Shown here: positions 58,401 through 62,150 of the stretch, piece by piece
Numbering within the stretch: the stretch's first letter is position 1
Layout of the letters: the number at the start of each line of letters is the position of its first letter
Assembly (NCBI GenBank): GCA_033032175.1
Contig: CM065319.1
Span: 14,543,018 to 14,607,017, forward strand
DNA length: 64,000 nucleotides
Direction: 5' to 3'
Source: Saturnia japonica
Taxonomy: Eukaryota > Arthropoda > Insecta > Lepidoptera > Saturniidae
Notes under the pieces: model-generated
What the model saw: only the letters and a program-made list of their open reading frames with translations
Told to the model about the DNA's origin: nothing
The model's database searches: none
Position numbers and translations under genes: made by a program

Positions 58401-60595
58401 ATTAATGTAATATTTGTATGTCGCGCAATGTGACTAAATGTTCCCGGACTCATATAATTATAGACCAAACACCGAAATGTAACCTGCATTTATGACAAAT
58501 AAATTAATATTATAAGAACATAGGGTACTTTTTGTAGCGAAAATAAAACTTTCAGGGTAAAAAATAGGAGATGAAAGTATGTAAGAGGGAAATACATCAG
58601 CTTCCATGACAACCAGTTTGTTGATTTGAAATGACAGCGTTGTCAATGTTGATTTATTGACAGTGTTAATTAGAAATGTATGTATTTAGTATTCTTTTAA
58701 AATCGGCTGAAGTGTTTTTAAACTGTTTAACTAAGCATAATGACTGTTTTATTTTATGACCCTGTCAAACCGCGGCTCGAGGGAGTTTATACATTCTAAG
58801 CGATATACCTATTGTAAATTATCTGGATTATACAGTTTTGCTAAAAGTGAATCATTTCATTGTGTTATTCCACATGTAGTGAAAATAAAATATGTGTGAA
58901 ACTTTGTTTGAAGAACCCGTCATGTCTCAAATTAGGAATATTCATATTTATGCTTTTGGTAAGAAAGAAATAAAAAAAATTATTTGATGAAAATTGTACA
59001 CGGGAAATACACACCATTCCTCAACTGATACGGCACATGAATTGTCAACAATATGGGTAAAAAATAAAATTACAGGGTGTAAATAACTACTGCGTAACTA
59101 TAAACGCGTGCGGAACCGCGGGCACACCACTAGTTTATAATAAAAGTTTTTATGAGATATACTAAATCAGCAAACGGGGGTTTGTAGTAAATATATAAAT
59201 AATTCTTATTTTCTATACTGATAATTGTGTAGATCTATAGTACAACGTAGATGGTAGACACGGGCCGTGGGGTCGTTAACCATGCAGATTACGACCATGA
59301 GAAACGACGGCGTGATTCTAACTTGATTATTAGTTTTAATTTTTTAATTAATTTTAAGTTAGTCTTGTTTAAGAACCATAAGTGTAATTTAATTGTAATA
59401 TTTTTTTTTAATAAATCTTTTTTTAATTTTATCTCGTACACCGCCTATCATAACTCTGTCTATACATTTTTTTTATTTCGTTACGTAATACATATTAAAG
59501 GACACTGCAGAACTACAGATCTTGGTTTCTTTGGAAATTTTCATAAATATTGAATCTTTATGAACCCCGTTACAAAGCGAAACGTTAATTTCTTCGAAGG
59601 AACGTGCCACATCGAGTGACGTCATCCGTCGATATTCCGATCAACTCGGCCGGTTTGCCTGTTGCAACGAATCGAGGTTAACTCATAACCACTAACGCTA
59701 GTCGAGTTAGTTGTCAATAACTATTTACACTGCAGGAAACATGAACTGATAATCAGAACTGAGCCGAGGGTGTCTGCCGCCCGGATGCAAGATATAATTT
59801 GCCACCCCTATTATACATACTAAAATAAACCGGAAAAGTTTTTTGTTTGTTTTTTATAGTTTAAAGTAAAGATTTTTTTAGCTGCGTTGAGCGATTTTTG
59901 GTAGGGCTAAAACTTATGGGTTCGCATGACCTTCGCGTCACCGATGACATCGACATGCTTGTGACGTATTGCGCTTACCTCAGGTTAAAGACGCGTAGTA
60001 TAGAGACCTGTGTACATGTAGTGCATATATACAATAATACATTGCATATACTCGAGGGTATCATATGCGTGGTTGATTTTTTGGATGGGTAAAATCTTGT
60101 GATTTCGCGTCACCGACATGTTGTGTAATAATTCAGACTATAATTAATTTAAAAATTCAAAATAATGTATTCACTTCTGTCGGCCTCTGTTTTTTTATAT
60201 ATTCCTATATATTTGGGGACACAATTTCTTTATGTGAATGATGATTCTTTTTGAATTTGCTCATGAAGAATAGTATAAGCTACTATCGATAAGCTACAAC
60301 TCTTAGCCAGACTGAAATACTGATTCTTGTTAAGTAAGTCGGAAGTGGGAACTCTCTCGAACTGCTTTATCCGCTTGCGTTGGCGTAATGGTTAATGATA
60401 TGTAAATACAATGTTCTACAAAAATATCGGTCCTGGTATGATCACGACCCCACTACAAGACCGTGGACTCACCTCCATATGGTACTACTGTCGGTGTCCT
60501 TGATTTCTTTAGTGAGATGGTTTAACAGTGCAGCATTCGCGTTCGTGTACCATTCGACCGCCTCCGTCATCGAAGTACCAGCGTTTATACTCAAC
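10207..60595 (-). CDS. NIT-domain-like transmembrane guanylate cyclase, 12 exons, 5' end beyond the window
   Basis: Predicted to make cGMP from GTP at a membrane. The twelve exons total 1474 nt; after the first base, which completes a split codon, they read as 490 residues plus TGA, and every junction is phase-consistent. Visible residues 1-164 are a helical NIT-like sensor, 178-199 a transmembrane helix, about 208-248 a signalling helix with [15 protein letters not shown], 249-436 the cyclase domain, and 437-490 a polar tail. Catalytic residues seen are Asp263 and Asp307 (metal), Glu303 and Cys375 (guanine choice), Asn382 and Arg386. There is no kinase-homology domain, unlike peptide-receptor cyclases, and no haem domain. 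In the family, NIT domains are linked to nitrate/nitrite or NO-related sensing; a ligand here is inference. The N-terminus and first transmembrane helix are not in the window. The cyclase assignment is near certain, the NIT assignment good but not proven. Confidence 0.88.
10411..12123 (-). other. Cyclase intron K-L
   Basis: Contains one CCCGACTG repeat (10601-10852). The rest shows nothing recognised; an 88-codon frame at 10820-11086 is partly repeat and has no recognisable product. Confidence 0.6.
10601..10852 (+). repeat. Repeat with inverted CCCGACTG termini, copy 1
   Basis: Begins ACCCGACTGCGAAAAAGGAG and ends in CCAGTCGGGTTTTTTCC, so the ends are short inverted repeats. The core includes TCACGCTATGTAGCCTAAAC and CTTAATTGTGGGAGTGACAT. 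Two minus-strand copies are at 35448 and 63575. About 250 bp, non-coding. Confidence 0.6.
12124..12215 (-). CDS. NIT-GC exon K: end of cyclase domain
   Basis: Encodes [20 protein letters not shown] followed by [10 protein letters not shown], the usual strand-helix-strand end of the cyclase domain (IQIS...RGxVDVKGKG). A split Ser codon joins it to MESTGE of exon J. The donor is AAG|GTTTGT, and the sequence continues as GKGEMTT in exon L. Confidence 0.94.
12216..13411 (-). other. Cyclase intron J-K
   Basis: Holds a family E repeat (12525-12770) and a CpG-rich segment (about 13090-13330) unlike the surrounding AT-rich intron. No extra exon fits, because exons J and K join in phase to give MESTGES-MKIQIS. 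Confidence 0.6.
12525..12770 (-). repeat. Dispersed repeat family E, copy 2
   Basis: Shares CTCTTTGGAGATTTCTCT, TCCGACTGGT, CTGCAGTGGGTTTCCAGAGC and CAACGTGCTAGT with 39095-39350. Confidence 0.55.
13412..13541 (-). CDS. NIT-GC exon J: cyclase signature and transition-state residues
   Basis: Encodes [20 protein letters not shown] followed by [23 protein letters not shown]. This covers the guanylate cyclase family signature, with the guanine-selecting Cys in PRYCLFGD and the catalytic Asn and Arg in NTASR. The donor is T|GTTAGT and the acceptor [16 protein letters not shown] deviates slightly from the usual RIGIHTG. Confidence 0.95.
13542..14442 (-). other. Cyclase intron I-J
   Basis: About 0.9 kb, AT-rich. 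A segment around 13610-13800 shares GCCAATGCACCCGTATATCC-type sequence with 28670-28930. Otherwise nothing recognised. Confidence 0.55.
14443..14531 (-). CDS. NIT-GC exon I: cyclase domain, H-A-x-E-I-A helix
   Basis: Encodes [20 protein letters not shown] followed by CRLPHRPDQ, the standard helix after GLPxRNG in class III cyclases. The Gly codon is split with exon H. The acceptor is AATTGCAG and the donor CAG|GTATCT. Confidence 0.94.
14973..14991 (+). repeat. Poly-G run of 19 bases
   Basis: Nineteen consecutive G directly after a repeat head containing CGACTTCGTCCGCGTCCTGC. Such a run is exceptional in this AT-rich sequence and could be a real G4-type tract or a sequencing or assembly artefact. 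Confidence 0.7.
15005..15175 (+). repeat. AATTCGAATGTAT repeat family, copy 2 (partial)
   Basis: Contains the shared ACCGACTTAAAAACCGATTT, ACGGGATACCTCAAGGGTGA and AATCATTGAAGTCGATTTTC motifs, in the orientation of the copy at 55850. Confidence 0.5.
16695..17370 (+). mobile_element. Mariner element, copy 1, 5' half only
   Basis: Starts after TA with the terminal repeat GGCCGGGGAAAAAGTGTTTT, matching the ends of copy 2. The transposase begins at ATG 16875 ([20 protein letters not shown]) with the mariner helix-turn-helix region ([20 protein letters not shown]) and WVPHEL, but has stops at codon 87 (17133-17135) and later. It is cut by an R1-like LINE at about 17370. The catalytic half is absent. 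Confidence 0.85.
17371..18840 (-). mobile_element. R1-clade-like LINE, 5'-truncated and decayed
   Basis: A short poly-T at 17375-17385 marks the minus-strand poly(A) end. Minus-strand pieces read [20 protein letters not shown] and YLGIVLDSR (reverse transcriptase) and later [40 protein letters not shown] and [17 protein letters not shown], a C-terminal pattern I associate with R1-type LINEs of moths. Stops interrupt the frame. Plus-strand frames here, such as 17318-17794, are antisense shadows. Confidence 0.7.
19782..19905 (-). CDS. NIT-GC exon H: cyclase catalytic core, second metal Asp
   Basis: Encodes [20 protein letters not shown] followed by [21 protein letters not shown]. The ETIGD motif holds the guanine-recognising Glu (19831-19833) and the second metal Asp (19819-19821), which specify a guanylate rather than adenylate cyclase. 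The donor is G|GTAAGT and the acceptor TTTCAG. Confidence 0.95.
20000..20517 (+). repeat. TTTCGGAGATTACTCGGAAC-type dispersed repeat, copy 1
   Basis: Contains a TGGCTTCGCTCACGTGGA head, then a body with AAATCGGTCCAACCGTTTCG and ACAGACAGACAGACAAAC. Related copies are at 47655-47925 and, inverted, 60640-60890. Directly abuts the mariner at 20524. Confidence 0.55.
20524..22051 (-). mobile_element. Mariner element, copy 2, end to end, with nested LINE
   Basis: TA duplications flank it at 20522-20523 and 22052-22053, and both ends carry GGTCGGGGAAAAAGT-type inverted repeats. The minus-strand transposase (ATG 21870-21872, [10 protein letters not shown]) has several frameshifts and stops. The catalytic half is readable after the nested insert: [40 protein letters not shown] and [13 protein letters not shown], with two of the three catalytic Asp visible. 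Not functional. Confidence 0.88.
21090..21338 (+). mobile_element. Nested LINE 3' tail inserted in mariner copy 2
   Basis: A 249-bp insert ending in a 16-A tail (21323-21338), flanked by the 9-bp direct repeat AGGTTTAGC (21081-21089 and 21339-21347). Its GTTTTAGTGAGTAAGAGTCT segment matches the 3' end of the R1-like LINE at 17371 (GTTTTAGTCGTTAAGAGTCC), so it is a 5'-truncated relative. Confidence 0.8.
22060..22470 (+). repeat. CCGCGGCTTCGGTCCCG-headed repeat, copy 1
   Basis: The head is followed by TTATGTCCC, ATCTTCAAAAATGACTTATT, AAACTTTCAT and AGGGGTTGAATTTTCAAAAA. The same order occurs at 32185-32395 and partly at 4940-5050. Type unknown. Confidence 0.5.
22740..22830 (+). repeat. Dispersed repeat family E, copy 3 (partial)
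   Basis: Matches CTGAAAACCCTACTCACCGC, ACAACACTAGGTTATTTGAC and TCTACTGTAGAGTGGAAGTA from the family E block. Confidence 0.5.
22990..23350 (-). pseudogene. LINE reverse transcriptase C-terminal remnant
   Basis: The minus strand reads [20 protein letters not shown] followed by [17 protein letters not shown], the C-terminal W-N-x-L motif of Jockey-superfamily LINEs. The plus strand at 43020 carries a related fragment. Confidence 0.55.
24848..25042 (-). repeat. Unclassified repeat with a 64-codon frame, copy 1
   Basis: An open minus-strand frame contains [20 protein letters not shown] and ends in LQKPRS. A diverged copy at 45104-45260 keeps [18 protein letters not shown] in the matching position but has stops. 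The product is unknown; probably an old mobile element. Confidence 0.4.
25700..25950 (+). pseudogene. LINE C-terminal remnant ([11 protein letters not shown])
   Basis: The 81-codon frame contains [20 protein letters not shown] and [14 protein letters not shown], the typical R-W-L-G-H and R-W-x-D motifs at the end of LINE polyproteins. The upstream part is missing. Confidence 0.65.
25954..26800. other. AT-rich intron sequence, no feature recognised
   Basis: Very AT-rich. A 69-codon frame (26662-26871) runs into the adjacent Helitron-like copy and has no recognisable product. Confidence 0.45.
26801..27165 (-). mobile_element. Helitron-like non-autonomous element, copy 2
   Basis: Minus-strand 5' end near TCATTATATTAATACGTGAA, 3' end GGGCGACCGCTGCTAG followed by T. 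Core shared with the other three copies, including GAGAAGGAATGCAGAAAACT and AGACCCCCCAAAATATTG. Confidence 0.65.
27701..27962 (-). mobile_element. tRNA-derived SINE-like element, family B, copy 1
   Basis: The minus strand shows TAGCCTAATGGTCC (box A-like) and GGGTTCGATTCCCAGGTCGA (box B), then a body with GTGTACATTAGTACACCTCT. Copies are at 31224, 42565 and 56455. The cloverleaf does not close, so it is not a tRNA gene. Confidence 0.7.
27991..28065 (+). repeat. SINE-like element, family C, head only
   Basis: Box A-like CTCAGTTGGTAGCGCG and box B-like GAGTTCGAATCCCTGCAATG, cut off just before exon G. It lies about 45 bp downstream of the exon on the transcribed strand and directly next to a family B copy. 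Confidence 0.6.
28110..28199 (-). CDS. NIT-GC exon G: cyclase catalytic core, first metal Asp
   Basis: Encodes [20 protein letters not shown] followed by [10 protein letters not shown]. The [10 protein letters not shown] motif carries the first metal-binding Asp (codon at 28155-28157). The acceptor is GTTTTCAG and the donor CAA|GTAAGA. Thirty codons, phase 0 at both ends. Confidence 0.95.
28365..28540 (+). mobile_element. tRNA-derived SINE-like element, family D
   Basis: Box A-like GTAGCCTAGCGGTCG, box B GGTTCGAATCC (28421-28431), then a CT-rich tail ending CGAGCGTCCCGAGACGCAC and a T run. The same tail appears at about 51950-51980. Too long and too poorly paired to be a tRNA gene. Confidence 0.6.
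29452..29675 (+). mobile_element. tRNA-derived SINE, family A, copy 2
   Basis: Keeps box A TGGCGCAGTGG and a box B with a deletion (GGTTCGATCACGCCC), followed by the family A body through ATTAAATGGCCGTGTGTG. The changed box B marks it as old. Confidence 0.75.
30114..30236 (-). CDS. NIT-GC exon F: signalling helix before the cyclase domain
   Basis: Encodes [20 protein letters not shown] followed by [21 protein letters not shown]. The [11 protein letters not shown] stretch is the hallmark of the dimerising linker just upstream of the catalytic domain in animal guanylate cyclases. The acceptor is TTTTTTAAG and the donor CAG|GTACTT. Exactly 41 codons, phase 0 at both ends. Confidence 0.93.
30971..31183. 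repeat. Tandem duplication, two diverged units, period about 118 bp
   Basis: Units start at 30971 (CCCAGGATTGGCTCCGGACG) and 31089 (CCCAGAGTTGGTTTCCGACG), and both end near CACATTTAATT plus a CCCATT block. Both encode a minus-strand MCIQNF-type frame, the second open through [17 protein letters not shown] and the first broken. No known product. Confidence 0.6.
31224..31447 (-). mobile_element. tRNA-derived SINE-like element, family B, copy 2
   Basis: Same body as 27701-27962 (CAGAGGTGTACTAATGTACA on the plus strand). Box B is degraded (CTTGACCTGGGAATAGAACC). Confidence 0.65.
31537..31666 (-). CDS. NIT-GC exon E: transmembrane helix
   Basis: Encodes [20 protein letters not shown] followed by a strongly hydrophobic run through [13 protein letters not shown] and then RNAVNTIQ. 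This is a single transmembrane helix of about 22 residues (visible residues 178-199), with Arg-Arg just outside and Arg-Asn just inside. The acceptor is TTATTTCAG and the donor CAG|GTGAGA. It separates the sensor from the cytoplasmic cyclase. Confidence 0.9.
32185..32395 (+). repeat. CCGCGACTTTTCTCGCG-headed repeat, copy 2
   Basis: Same order of motifs as 22060-22470: TTATGTCCCA, ATCTTCAAAAATGACGGATT, AAACTTTCATCCCC and AAGGGGTTTAATTTC. Confidence 0.5.
32396..32625 (-). repeat. AATTCGAATGTAT repeat family, copy 3
   Basis: Contains ACTTCAATGATTTTGAATAG, a GAGGTATCCCCTATCCAAC block and TACATTCGAATTGAG, colinear with 5965-6235. Confidence 0.55.
32850..33030 (+). repeat. SINE-like element, family C, decayed copy
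   Basis: Shares ATGCTCGAATCTTGCAATGA and CTTAAGTTGAAAATCTGTCG with the family. Head degraded. Confidence 0.5.
33626..33982 (-). mobile_element. Helitron-like non-autonomous element, copy 3, best ends
   Basis: The minus strand starts with TC (TCTATAGATTAATACGTGAA) after A and ends CGCCAG followed by T, 357 bp. The A|TC start and the 3' end before T fit Helitron insertion between A and T. Confidence 0.68.
34035..34275. repeat. Dispersed repeat family F, copy 1
   Basis: Shares CACTACGCCGGG, a CTGGATATACACCGTGCGA-type block and an ACGCCTAAGGG block with 35215-35405 and 44225-44400. Unclassified. Confidence 0.4.
35215..35405. repeat. Dispersed repeat family F, copy 2
   Basis: AAACCAAGAGAGTCACTGTG, CTTGATTTCTGAATATACAT and an AACACAGCCTACCATAA block link it to copies 1 and 3. 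Confidence 0.4.
35448..35709 (-). repeat. Repeat with inverted CCCGACTG termini, copy 2
   Basis: Colinear with 10601-10852 on the minus strand: AACCGGACTGC near one end, then TTACTCCCATAATTAAGAC, AGGCTACAGAGCGTGCCAAA, and CCTTTTTTGCAGTCGAG at the other. Confidence 0.6.
36295..36520 (-). repeat. AATTCGAATGTAT repeat family, copy 4
   Basis: Shows AACTAACTTCAACAATTTTA, CATAAACAAAGAAATTATGG and TACATTCGAATTGAGAACCA. The left end merges into AT-rich sequence. Confidence 0.55.
37121..37182. repeat. Short tandem duplication, about 29-bp unit
   Basis: TATAGACAGGGAACCCCAGT occurs twice in a row, each followed by an AATTTGT-type end. A recent local duplication. Confidence 0.7.
39095..39350 (-). repeat. 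Dispersed repeat family E, copy 4 (longest)
   Basis: Contains TAGAGGTTTCTCTCTACTTG, CTGTCCGACTGGTGAAATAC, ACCACCACCCTACAGAAGAT and CGCATATCATCAGGCGG. Used to link the shorter copies. Confidence 0.6.
39927..41124. mobile_element. Mariner element, copy 3, with intact ends
   Basis: Flanked by TA (39925-39926 and 41125-41126). The ends are matching inverted repeats, GATCTTTACCTATGAAATTG and GGTCTTTACCTATGAAATTG, the match running on through CCGTT. At 1198 bp it is a little shorter than a full mariner because of an internal deletion. The transposase differs clearly from copies 1 and 2, so it is a separate lineage. Confidence 0.9.
40000..40909 (-). pseudogene. Mariner transposase of copy 3, deleted catalytic segment
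   Basis: From ATG 40909 ([20 protein letters not shown]) it keeps a helix-turn-helix ([20 protein letters not shown]), LDKWVPHEL and CDEK with the first catalytic Asp. A frameshift near 40470 leads to [20 protein letters not shown]. Around 40235 the frame jumps from QPALVNR straight to [17 protein letters not shown], so the HDNARPH-type segment with the second catalytic Asp is lost. The third Asp and a normal C-terminus ([13 protein letters not shown] at 40000-40002) remain. It resembles the cecropia-type/SETMAR mariners. It cannot be active. Confidence 0.85.
42565..42790 (-). mobile_element. tRNA-derived SINE-like element, family B, copy 3
   Basis: Keeps box B on the minus strand (TCCTGGGTCCGATTCCCAGG) and the GGCAGAGGAGTACTAATGTA block of the family body. 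Confidence 0.65.
43020..43240 (+). pseudogene. LINE reverse transcriptase C-terminal remnant
   Basis: The plus strand reads [20 protein letters not shown] followed by further decayed sequence. Related to the minus-strand fragment at 22990-23350. Confidence 0.55.
43250..43375 (+). repeat. Dispersed repeat family E, copy 5
   Basis: AAGCTCTGGAAACCCTATTA, AGCACAACACAAGGTTATTG and GAGAGATTTCTTTG match the family. It sits about 140 bp downstream of exon D on the transcribed strand. Confidence 0.55.
43515..43643 (-). CDS. NIT-GC exon D: membrane-proximal extracellular helix
   Basis: Encodes [20 protein letters not shown] followed by [22 protein letters not shown]. The sequence is charged and heptad-like, consistent with a long helix leading into the membrane. 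The acceptor is TTCCATTCACAG and the donor AG|GTAAGA. The split Arg codon is completed in exon E. Confidence 0.87.
43915..44110 (+). pseudogene. LINE C-terminal remnant with C-x2-C...H-x3-C
   Basis: The plus strand reads [20 protein letters not shown] and then [10 protein letters not shown] before a stop. The CRFC-ET-HLLC pattern is typical of LINE polyprotein ends after the RNase H region. Confidence 0.5.
44225..44400. repeat. Dispersed repeat family F, copy 3
   Basis: CAAGTGCATGTTGGGTCACG, CTTGATTACTGAATATACAC and a TACCTACGCTTGCCGCTATAG block match the other F copies. Confidence 0.4.
45104..45260 (-). repeat. Unclassified repeat, copy 2 (diverged)
   Basis: The minus-strand frame [18 protein letters not shown] aligns with the open frame at 24848-25042 but is followed by stops. 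Confidence 0.4.
46570..46790 (-). pseudogene. LINE reverse transcriptase fragment (KYLGITLD)
   Basis: The minus strand reads [20 protein letters not shown] followed by [18 protein letters not shown], the conserved palm/thumb junction of Jockey-type LINE reverse transcriptases. The overlapping plus-strand 76-codon frame is its antisense shadow. Confidence 0.65.
47223..47580 (+). mobile_element. Helitron-like non-autonomous element, copy 4
   Basis: Plus orientation, starting CTATATATTAATACGTGAAG and ending TAATAGCTAG directly before T, 358 bp. Same core as the three minus-strand copies. Confidence 0.68.
47655..47925 (+). repeat. TTTCGGAGATTAGCTGGAAC-type dispersed repeat, copy 2
   Basis: Begins with TAACTTCGTCCGCATGGA. 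The body carries CAGCTACCTACCAGTGAAAA and GTATATACTTTCATATGTAT, as at 20000-20517. Confidence 0.55.
50123..50248 (-). CDS. NIT-GC exon C: extracellular helical region
   Basis: Encodes [20 protein letters not shown] and on to SPEYQELEK, predicted to be helical. The acceptor is ATATTTTTAG and the donor AA|GTAAGT; the split codon is Lys. The exon is 126 nt and phase 2 at both ends. An open frame runs upstream through the intron to about 50442, but the acceptor and the phase match to exon B show that this extension is not coding. Confidence 0.83.
50249..51553 (-). other. Cyclase intron B-C
   Basis: 1.3 kb. Contains a family R4 copy (51289-51400). Open frames such as 50848-51096 have no recognisable product. 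Confidence 0.55.
51289..51400 (+). repeat. Dispersed repeat family R4, copy 2
   Basis: GGCTTTGCGGCTCAGTGCCT, CTCTCCCCCAAGCCACGG and GGGCCCCTCAGGCTAA match 302-480 in inverse orientation. Confidence 0.6.
51554..51667 (-). CDS. NIT-GC exon B: sensor segment with E-C-K-G motif
   Basis: Encodes [20 protein letters not shown] followed by [17 protein letters not shown]. The pattern of Glu, a basic residue, Gly and then Phe-Ala-x-Gly fits the conserved core of the second NIT half. The acceptor is TTTTTTAACAG and the donor CG|GTAATC. The exon is 114 nt with phase 2 at both ends, like its neighbours on either side. Confidence 0.85.
51830..51980 (+). repeat. Dispersed repeat family R4, copy 3
   Basis: GTTGCCTCGCTTTCGCAGCT, CGCTCGCCCCAAGTCCGGTG and a tail GTGCGTCTTGAGACGCCC that resembles the tail of SINE family D. 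Confidence 0.6.
53625..53765. mobile_element. MITE with about 40-bp imperfect inverted repeats
   Basis: 141 bp between TAA direct repeats (53622-53624 and 53766-53768). Left arm CCACAGTTGTTGTTACTGAA, right arm (reversed) CCCACTGTTTTTGTTACTGT, both leading into ATAGAAAGATATA. No coding capacity. Confidence 0.65.
54903..55085 (-). repeat. Dispersed repeat family R4, copy 4
   Basis: Colinear with 302-480 over its whole length, including CCGTGGCTTGGGGGCGAGTG and GGGCTGTTGCCGATCATG, then AAGTCGCGATCTGGCTAATT. Confidence 0.65.
55850..56035 (+). repeat. AATTCGAATGTAT repeat family, copy 5 (partial)
   Basis: ATGGATGTTCAGCCATTACT, TGTTTATGAGCCGATTTTAG and a CATTGAAGTTGGTTTTCTTC block match the inverse of 36295-36520. 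The 71-codon frame over it is repeat-derived. Confidence 0.55.
56455..56570 (-). mobile_element. SINE-like element, family B, truncated copy
   Basis: Keeps only the tail half (CATCACGTCTGTATTCCCGA, CAGAGGTGTACTAATGTACA). The tRNA-like head is missing, the usual 5' truncation. Confidence 0.55.
56729..57016 (+). pseudogene. DDE-type transposase, C-terminal remnant
   Basis: The plus strand reads [28 protein letters not shown], one in-frame stop, then [20 protein letters not shown] and an acidic Ser-rich end ([14 protein letters not shown]) before TAA at 57014-57016. The [11 protein letters not shown] motif is the third-acidic-residue region of IS630/Tc1-related DDE transposases. The rest is absent. 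Confidence 0.7.
57500..57690 (+). repeat. SINE-like element, family C, copy
   Basis: Box A-like CTGTGGTACCGTGGACGG, box B-like GAGTTTGAATCCC, then TCAGTAAAGGAAAATATAGC and CAGGATGAAAATCTGTTGCC. Confidence 0.6.
57944..58040 (+). repeat. ATACTAATATATAAATGCG-type dispersed repeat
   Basis: ATCCATACTAATATATAAAT, CTCTGTCTGTCTGTTACG and TTTTCACGCCTAAACCGCTC, the same block as 5035-5165. It runs directly into a LINE remnant. Confidence 0.6.
58041..58283 (+). pseudogene. LINE C-terminal remnant
   Basis: The frame reads [40 protein letters not shown] and [15 protein letters not shown] before TAA, a LINE polyprotein end (Y-N-x-x-P ... L-K-x-x-L ... F-Y-S-V). Upstream coding parts are absent. Confidence 0.6.
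60473..60595 (-). CDS. NIT-GC exon A (most 5' visible): sensor helix
   Basis: Encodes [20 protein letters not shown] and on to STIWR, about 41 residues. It matches the end of the first half of a NIT domain, where a Trp/Tyr-Thr-x-x-Asn stretch precedes a Leu-rich helix. The acceptor is TTTCTTGCAG and the donor AG|GTGAGT. The first base completes a codon from an upstream exon, so the gene continues to the right. I found no matching exon between 60600 and 64000. Confidence 0.85.
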
Positions 60596-60639
60596 CTGCA
60601 AGAAATATAATTACTATAGGAACATATATCTATAGAATT

Positions 60640-60890
60640 AATAAAATGGAAGTGTCTGTTTATAATGTCAATAATACAGCAACAATTTGTAACGATACCT
60701 ATAACAAAGACCCCGTTTTAAAAATATTTGTTGTCCGTCTGTTTGTTCCGGGTAATCTCCGAAATGGTTGGACCGATTTTTACGGGACTTTCACTGGCAG
60801 ATAGCTGATGTTATAAGTAGTAACTTAGGCTACTTTTATTTTAAGAAACTAATAAATGCGGGGGTTCAAATGGCTTACGCTGAGTAAACC
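60640..60890 (-). repeat. TTTCGGAGATTACCCGGAAC-type dispersed repeat, copy 3
   Basis: Inverse of 20000-20517 (GGTAATCTCCGAAATGGTTG, CACTGGCAGATAGCTGATGT). It ends about 45 bp upstream of the exon A acceptor. Confidence 0.55.
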
Positions 60891-61080
60891 AGAGATATAT
60901 CAAATTAATATACTATGTAAATTTAGACATTAACAAGACCTACAAAAAACTTCATTGATTAATTATAACTAAATTACTTATAAAAATATTATTACTGTAA
61001 TTTGCCACATAAATATTGTGTAGAACCTATCCTTATTACAAATTCTATTTGATAAATTTTATATTATAATTGATAATAAA

Positions 61081-61136
61081 TAATAATATAATATAATAAT
61101 AAATAATATAATATAATAATAAATAATATAATATAA
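61081..61136. repeat. AT-only tandem repeat, 20-bp unit
   Basis: AAATAATATAATATAATAAT repeats about 2.8 times with a single mismatch in the first unit. Confidence 0.75.
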
Positions 61137-61384
61137 TTGATAAATATTTAATATCTATTAAAAAAATTAAGTAACGTTTTTATTTAAATGAAATGCGTAA
61201 AAATATGTCATGTTATAGTATAATATGTTTCGAAATATACAAAAAGGAATATTTTAATATTATTTAAAGAATATTATTTAATAATTTTATTCACCAGCGG
61301 TTCATTTTGTAGACAAGTATTATTTTTATTATATCAAATATTCTACAAAACTTGTTTTTACGCCACTGAGAGTATTCTAACTAC

Positions 61385-61510
61385 CATACTAAGTGGTAGA
61401 GTGTACGACCTTCTCGTTGATCGACATGAGTTCGAAACCCTGCAATAAGCCTGAGCTTTCGGTGAAGGAAAACATCATTATGAAACCATAGCATGGTGGG
61501 ATATATGGAA
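61385..61510 (+). repeat. SINE-like element, family C, 5' part
   Basis: GTGGTAGAGTGTACGACCTT, GAGTTCGAAACCCTGCAATA and CTTTCGGTGAAGGAAAACAT. Confidence 0.6.
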
Positions 61511-61794
61511 TATAGGGTATATTCACGTTTCATCGGGTTAAAACTTATAGAACCTATAAACGATAAAAAAATATTAATATTGATCCTCTTTCTATCCTGT
61601 TAATAATTGATTTTCCTAAAATTCTACTATTGACGGTGTCTTTTGATGGGCCTTCGTAATTTGGTCACGGCCATTATTCTTGTACTATATTTACAGTTGA
61701 CTCGAATGTCTTATGATGGTATTCGGTACATGTAAAATCATATGTCGATAATAGATTTCATTAAATTATCCATAATTTCATCACTTCTGGACAT

Positions 61795-62150
61795 ATGCCT
61801 CCCTCAAGGATCGACACAACAACCACTCTTGTACTGCCCGCTACCTTTACCAGGTTATCGGGCCACCTTGTGGCGGGTCTGCCCACGCTGAATCTTTCGG
61901 TAGGTATCCGCCACTCGAGAACTCTTTAGCACCATCGTCCATCCGTTCTACGAGCAACGTACCCCGCCCACTGCTGCTATATAACTCTAGCTATTCATAG
62001 GCCTATGTCGGTGAATTTGGTTTATTTGTGGATCTCCTCATTTCTGATCCGATCTCGCAGAAAAACTACGCGCATTGCCCTCTCCATTGCCCTTTGAGTT
62101 ACCTTGAGCTTTTTTTATGAAGTCCCCAGTTAGCGACCGCGTCTTAGCAT
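61795..62150 (-). pseudogene. LINE C-terminal remnant (GRPATRW)
   Basis: The minus strand reads EWRIPTERFSVGRPATRWPD and NLVKVAGSTRVVVSILEGG, with upstream decayed pieces. The V-G-R-P-x-T-R-W-x-D motif closes many LINE polyproteins. Distinct in sequence from the 25700 copy. Confidence 0.6.

Larger units (their letters stand above)
51668..60472 (-). other. Cyclase intron A-B
   Basis: 8.8 kb of repeats and AT-rich DNA. A TTACGTTACGAAGCAGTTTA repeat fragment lies at about 52190-52370. Segments 52380-53590, 53800-54880 and 58660-60150 show nothing recognised. Confidence 0.55.
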
